Position numbers and translations under genes: made by a program. A stretch of 9,105 nt of DNA from Flavobacteriales bacterium (GTDB lineage Bacteria > Bacteroidota > Bacteroidia > NORP154): positions 1 through 9,105 of the forward strand of contig DTSC01000292.1 in NCBI GenBank assembly GCA_012965625.1, given 5' to 3'. This document shows positions 6,156 through 9,105 of the stretch, piece after piece. The notes beneath the pieces are model-generated. The model was not told the origin of the DNA. It made no database searches and saw only the letters and a program-made list of their open reading frames with translations. Every line of letters starts with the position of its first letter. Position 1 is the first letter of the stretch.

Positions 6156-6902
6156 ATGAAGGAGGCCTCTAATTACTTGCGTTACCTTATTCTTGGGTTA
6201 GGCAGAAGTGGTACAACAGCAATTCATTTTGCACTAAAAGGGCATCCCAACGTATGTGCATTAAATGATGAAGTAAATGTTTCATTCTTCTCTGAAGGTA
6301 TTAGCACTTTCACCCAAAGAGATAACAATTCATTGGAAAAAGAAAAAGGATCGAAATGCTTATTTGATGCAATTGCCGGGATTTTTTCCAATGAAAAAAC
6401 AAAAGCTATTGGGATGAAATGTGTGCCTTCGGATCTTCAGGCTACCAAAACACTGACAATTGCACTTAAAAAGCATTTTCCTGAATTAAAAATTATATTA
6501 CTTATTCGAAAAGACCTAACAGCGCAATACGGATCAATGATCAGAGCAAAAACTACTGGAGAATGGCACTCATGGAGACAACCAAAACACCCATCTACTT
6601 CGCAAATAAAACTTAATAAACGCCTATTCAAAAACTATATAGAGCGATCTATATTGAAATTAAATGAATTAAAAACCCTATCCAATTCGCATGACCTATT
6701 AGAAGTTGAATACGAAAAGTGCCTGTTAGCAAAAAATGGACCTGATTTTTCTACCATTTTTAATTTCCTTAACCTACCCAACCTTGAAGCAACTTGGCTT
6801 AATTGCAATAAGGTTGCTCCCCCTCCAAAAGAATACATTAGAAATTATGAAAAAATGAAAATACTATTTAATGAGTACCGACAATCTAATTTTTCTAAAT
6901 AA
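6156..6902 (+). CDS. Sulfotransferase, Stf0/NodH-like
   Basis: This 248-residue protein resembles PAPS-dependent sulfotransferases, which place sulfate on hydroxyl groups of glycans, lipids or small molecules. The 5'-phosphosulfate loop is G14-L-G-R-S-G-T-T near the N-terminus after a hydrophobic strand (LRYLILGLG). The 3'-phosphate-binding segment is IILLIRKDLTAQYGSMIRAK, with R118 and S127 as candidate ligands. It is followed by TTGEWHSW (133-140), which recalls the A-x-Q-T-G-x-W stretch of Stf0 and NodH enzymes. The protein looks soluble and complete. The gene follows a 133-nt gap and ends 1 nt before the transglutaminase-like gene, so these two are probably co-transcribed. The acceptor is unknown; the glycan or acyl product of the neighbouring genes is the obvious candidate. 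A general P-loop kinase is a less likely alternative because no Walker A lysine is present. Confidence 0.78.
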   Translation: MKEASNYLRYLILGLGRSGTTAIHFALKGHPNVCALNDEVNVSFFSEGISTFTQRDNNSLEKEKGSKCLFDAIAGIFSNEKTKAIGMKCVPSDLQATKTLTIALKKHFPELKIILLIRKDLTAQYGSMIRAKTTGEWHSWRQPKHPSTSQIKLNKRLFKNYIERSILKLNELKTLSNSHDLLEVEYEKCLLAKNGPDFSTIFNFLNLPNLEATWLNCNKVAPPPKEYIRNYEKMKILFNEYRQSNFSK

Positions 6903-6903
6903 T

Positions 6904-8427
6904 ATGAAATTGTTTGTTTCTCTATTAATCTTCTATTGTATTGTCTTTAGTAGATGTAACTCTGACCAAACCTCGTGGGGAATTGTTTCACAAAATCTCA
7001 ATACAAATACTCCATCAGGCTCAATGATCCGAATTGAAAATTTAGGAGAAGAAAGTGCTCATTTTTCATTAAAAATAAATGATGTTCTCTTTTCAAATAA
7101 TGAAGAGCTAAAAGAATATTTGGTGGACAAAACTGACACCTTGGAGTCTCTAGAAAAAAGATCGTGGAGATTTGTGAAAGATCATGTGTATTTTGACCAA
7201 TCCCTTACCGATAGTAATTGGATACATGATCCTGGGCTATTCATTAACTCATTGGGCTTTGGATATTGTGATGATAAGGCGGCGGTATTGGCATTTGTTT
7301 GGGAAAAAATTGGACTTTTTTCAAGAGTATGGAATCTTGGGGGACACGTAGTGCCAGAAGTCTACGCAAATGATGGCTGGAGTTTATATGATCCTATGTA
7401 TGAAGTATATTATCAAACAAACCGAAACTATGTCAATGGAGTAAAAGAATTGTCAAAACAGCCTTCAATTGTACGGTCAGGATATTTGGACAAAATGCCT
7501 TGTAAGAATATACATGCCTTATGGAATAGATACTCTTATAAAACTGCAAAAGCTTATTTGACAATTGACAATAATATGATTTCAGAATGGTATTCAAAAC
7601 CTGTCGCAGAACATGATTTAAAAATTAAAATTCCACCTAAAGGGACGTTTGAATTTCCTGGAAAATATGAAAAATCCTTAGTCAATTCCAAGGGAGATTC
7701 TGTTTTTTCATACGCAAATGCCAAATTAACCATCCCAAAGGGCTGGACAGGAAAAATAAACATCCCTCTGGTGATTCATTCTATAAATGGCAAAGGATTG
7801 TTAAATATATCTGGGAAGGAATATGAAATTGACATGGAGCCTCTTAAAGCATTAATTAATAAAAGAACTGAATTTATTTATGATATGCAATTTAAACAGA
7901 CTGATGATACAGTTGAAATAATCTATCTGGTAAACCCTTTGGTTTTTGGATTATCAAAAGAAAACTTACTTGTTGCCGAAGGCTATAATACAAAACTCTT
8001 AGACTTCAGAATTGTGAAGCTAAACCAATCAAAACGAATTAATTTCCCGCCTAAATATGATTTCCCCGAGGAAGCTTTTAATGTTGCGAATTATATGGAT
8101 CAACTCTTTAATCTCAGAAAACTTAAAATTAAGAAGAGGAGTGATATTTACAAAAAGTTGATTTTAATAATAACAGCTAATAACACGCTGAAACAAGAAG
8201 AAATGGAAGATCGTTATCGATTTTTTTACAAAAAAATCGATAATATTCTCTCTTCAGTTAATTCTGAAACTAAGTCCGTTGAATTTGTTAAATCATTAAA
8301 TGATGATATTTATTTTTCTGTTTTCATATCTTTGGTGGAACATCTGGAAACAGAAGAAATAGTTGCCATTATTAATGATGGCAGAAACCCTATTAACCAC
8401 AACAAAACTCATACGGGTGGAATTTGA
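6904..8427 (+). CDS. Exported transglutaminase-like (papain-fold) protein
   Basis: Starting at ATG 6904, 1 nt after the sulfotransferase stop, the product is 507 residues. An earlier in-frame ATG at 6871 would add 11 residues and a 32-nt overlap, and would push the signal sequence inward, so it is less likely. Residues 1-16 (MKLFVSLLIFYCIVFS) look like a signal peptide. Cys18 follows, but F-S-R-C is a poor lipobox. The transglutaminase-like core lies at about 105-170. C122 in GFGYCDDKAAV, H148 in GGHVVPEVY and D163 in SLYDPMYEVY form the Cys-His-Asp triad of this fold, whose members include proteases, amidases and crosslinking enzymes. Roughly residues 200-507 match nothing I recognise: the region around 240-310 looks beta-rich and the last 100 residues look helical and charged. 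The protein should act in the periplasm or at the outer surface. Its substrate is unknown. Confidence 0.75.
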   Translation: MKLFVSLLIFYCIVFSRCNSDQTSWGIVSQNLNTNTPSGSMIRIENLGEESAHFSLKINDVLFSNNEELKEYLVDKTDTLESLEKRSWRFVKDHVYFDQSLTDSNWIHDPGLFINSLGFGYCDDKAAVLAFVWEKIGLFSRVWNLGGHVVPEVYANDGWSLYDPMYEVYYQTNRNYVNGVKELSKQPSIVRSGYLDKMPCKNIHALWNRYSYKTAKAYLTIDNNMISEWYSKPVAEHDLKIKIPPKGTFEFPGKYEKSLVNSKGDSVFSYANAKLTIPKGWTGKINIPLVIHSINGKGLLNISGKEYEIDMEPLKALINKRTEFIYDMQFKQTDDTVEIIYLVNPLVFGLSKENLLVAEGYNTKLLDFRIVKLNQSKRINFPPKYDFPEEAFNVANYMDQLFNLRKLKIKKRSDIYKKLILIITANNTLKQEEMEDRYRFFYKKIDNILSSVNSETKSVEFVKSLNDDIYFSVFISLVEHLETEEIVAIINDGRNPINHNKTHTGGI

Positions 8428-9105
8428 TCAAATAAACTCCGGTATTCTATCTGCATACAATCAAGTAAGGCCCATTGATAAAAGGGATAAAATTTGCCAT
8501 GCGCCTTTCAAAACACTCTTATTTACACCTGCAGGCAACGCAATGGCATGTCATTATAACAGAGGGCTTGTTCTAGGGCAATATCCCAATAATTCAATTA
8601 AGGAAATATGGTTTGGGGAAAAAATCAAAAAGCTTAGAAATTATCTGTCCAATAACAACTTGTCATATGGTTGCCAGAATTGCAAAAATGACCTTGAAAA
8701 TAAACAGTTTCATTTTTCAGGTTGCTGGAGACATGATTATTTAGGAGAATCGGACAAAGGATATCCTGTTCTTATTGATTTACAAATAGATAATACATGT
8801 AATCTCGAATGTGTAATGTGTAGTGGCGAGTATTCTTCTTTAATTAGAAAAAATCGAGAGAAAAAGTTGCCATATCCCAACCCTTACGATTCAAATTTTG
8901 TAAAACAATTGGAGGAATTTATTCCTCATTTAGAAGGTATTAACCTAACTGGAGGGGAGCCCTTTTTAATTAATATTTATTATGAAATTTTAGACAGGAT
9001 TATTGCAATTAAACCTGAAATTCAGATATATATTCACAGTAATGGAACTGTTCTAAACAAGAAAATAAAAAAATACTTGGAAAAATTGAATTTTAATTTC
9101 ACCCT
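8375..9105 (+). CDS. Radical SAM protein with N-terminal twitch/SPASM-like domain (partial, 3' end missing)
   Basis: The frame is open from a TAG at 8360-8362 to the right edge, giving 243 codons from ATG 8375. ATG 8378 and GTG 8417 are other possible starts; the first two overlap the previous gene by about 50 nt, the last by 11 nt. A cysteine-rich region comes first: C41 in CHAPFKTLLFTPAGNAMAC, with C59 at its end, then an IKEIWFGEKIKKLR stretch and C100-x-x-C103, then C117. This is the pattern of a twitch or SPASM auxiliary iron-sulfur domain. The radical SAM core follows, with C142-N-L-E-C146-V-M-C149 (CX3CX2C) and the SAM-binding G193-G-E-P. Such enzymes cleave S-adenosylmethionine to start radical chemistry, and those with auxiliary clusters often modify peptides or sugars. 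The auxiliary domain lies before the core instead of after it, a known but less common order. The substrate cannot be told. Confidence 0.85.
   Translation, partial: MMAETLLTTTKLIRVEFDQINSGILSAYNQVRPIDKRDKICHAPFKTLLFTPAGNAMACHYNRGLVLGQYPNNSIKEIWFGEKIKKLRNYLSNNNLSYGCQNCKNDLENKQFHFSGCWRHDYLGESDKGYPVLIDLQIDNTCNLECVMCSGEYSSLIRKNREKKLPYPNPYDSNFVKQLEEFIPHLEGINLTGGEPFLINIYYEILDRIIAIKPEIQIYIHSNGTVLNKKIKKYLEKLNFNFT

Noticed and set aside
6101..6172. 23-codon frame starting MTQFKYPIN before the sulfotransferase gene.
   Set aside because: It overlaps the sulfotransferase start in another frame, is very short and has no notable features.
6871..6903. An 11-residue longer start for the transglutaminase-like gene.
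   Set aside because: It overlaps the sulfotransferase coding end by 32 nt and buries the signal peptide; ATG 6904 gives a leader starting MKLFVSLL and a 1-nt gap like that at 3171/3173.
4106..8427. A lasso-peptide-like system: small ORF (precursor), AsnB homologue (cyclase) and transglutaminase-like protein (protease).
   Set aside because: The small peptide has no Asp or Glu to form the ring, the AsnB homologue has an intact glutaminase domain with Cys2, the transglutaminase-like protein is exported and far larger than a lasso B protein, and no RRE protein is visible.

Overview
The window is AT-rich (roughly one third G+C by eye) and every convincing gene lies on the + strand, packed end to end. 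Three things suggest a member of the Bacteroidota: the lack of clear Shine-Dalgarno sequences before most starts, a perfect TAnnTTTG-type -7 box upstream of the dioxygenase, and the style of the phosphopantetheinyl transferase (GNDI start, W-x-x-K-E-S core, F-x-P). This is inference from sequence style. No rRNA, tRNA, CRISPR array, transposase or integrase was seen.

Layout. Positions 43-2206 hold a compact acyl-carrier cassette: a FabF-like beta-ketoacyl synthase with an intact Cys-His-Lys-His set, a stand-alone acyl carrier protein whose usual D-S-L is N-S-A, and a phosphopantetheinyl transferase, separated by only 9 and 7 nt. A tail of an upstream gene may overlap the synthase start. After an 89-nt gap with a -7 box come a PhyH-type Fe(II)/2-oxoglutarate dioxygenase (2296-3171, or starting at 2274 if there is a one-base indel), a family 2 glycosyltransferase (3173-4096), a possible 41-residue hydrophobic small protein (4106-4231) and a full-length glutamine-hydrolysing asparagine synthase homologue (4250-6022). 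A 133-nt AT-rich gap follows. Then come a Stf0/NodH-like sulfotransferase (6156-6902), an exported transglutaminase-like protein (6904-8427) and, overlapping its 3' end, the first 243 codons of a radical SAM protein with a cysteine-rich twitch/SPASM-like domain placed before the radical SAM core. This last gene runs off the right edge.

How the genes may work together. The cassette could extend and carry an acyl or short ketide chain. The dioxygenase, glycosyltransferase, amidotransferase, sulfotransferase and radical SAM enzyme are all typical small-molecule or glycan tailoring enzymes, and the transglutaminase-like protein would act beyond the inner membrane. The simplest reading is part of a biosynthetic cluster for a sulfated, acylated, glycosylated surface or secreted product. 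I do not recognise it as a named pathway. The product is unknown, the cluster edges are outside the window, and one pathway versus several adjacent operons cannot be decided here.
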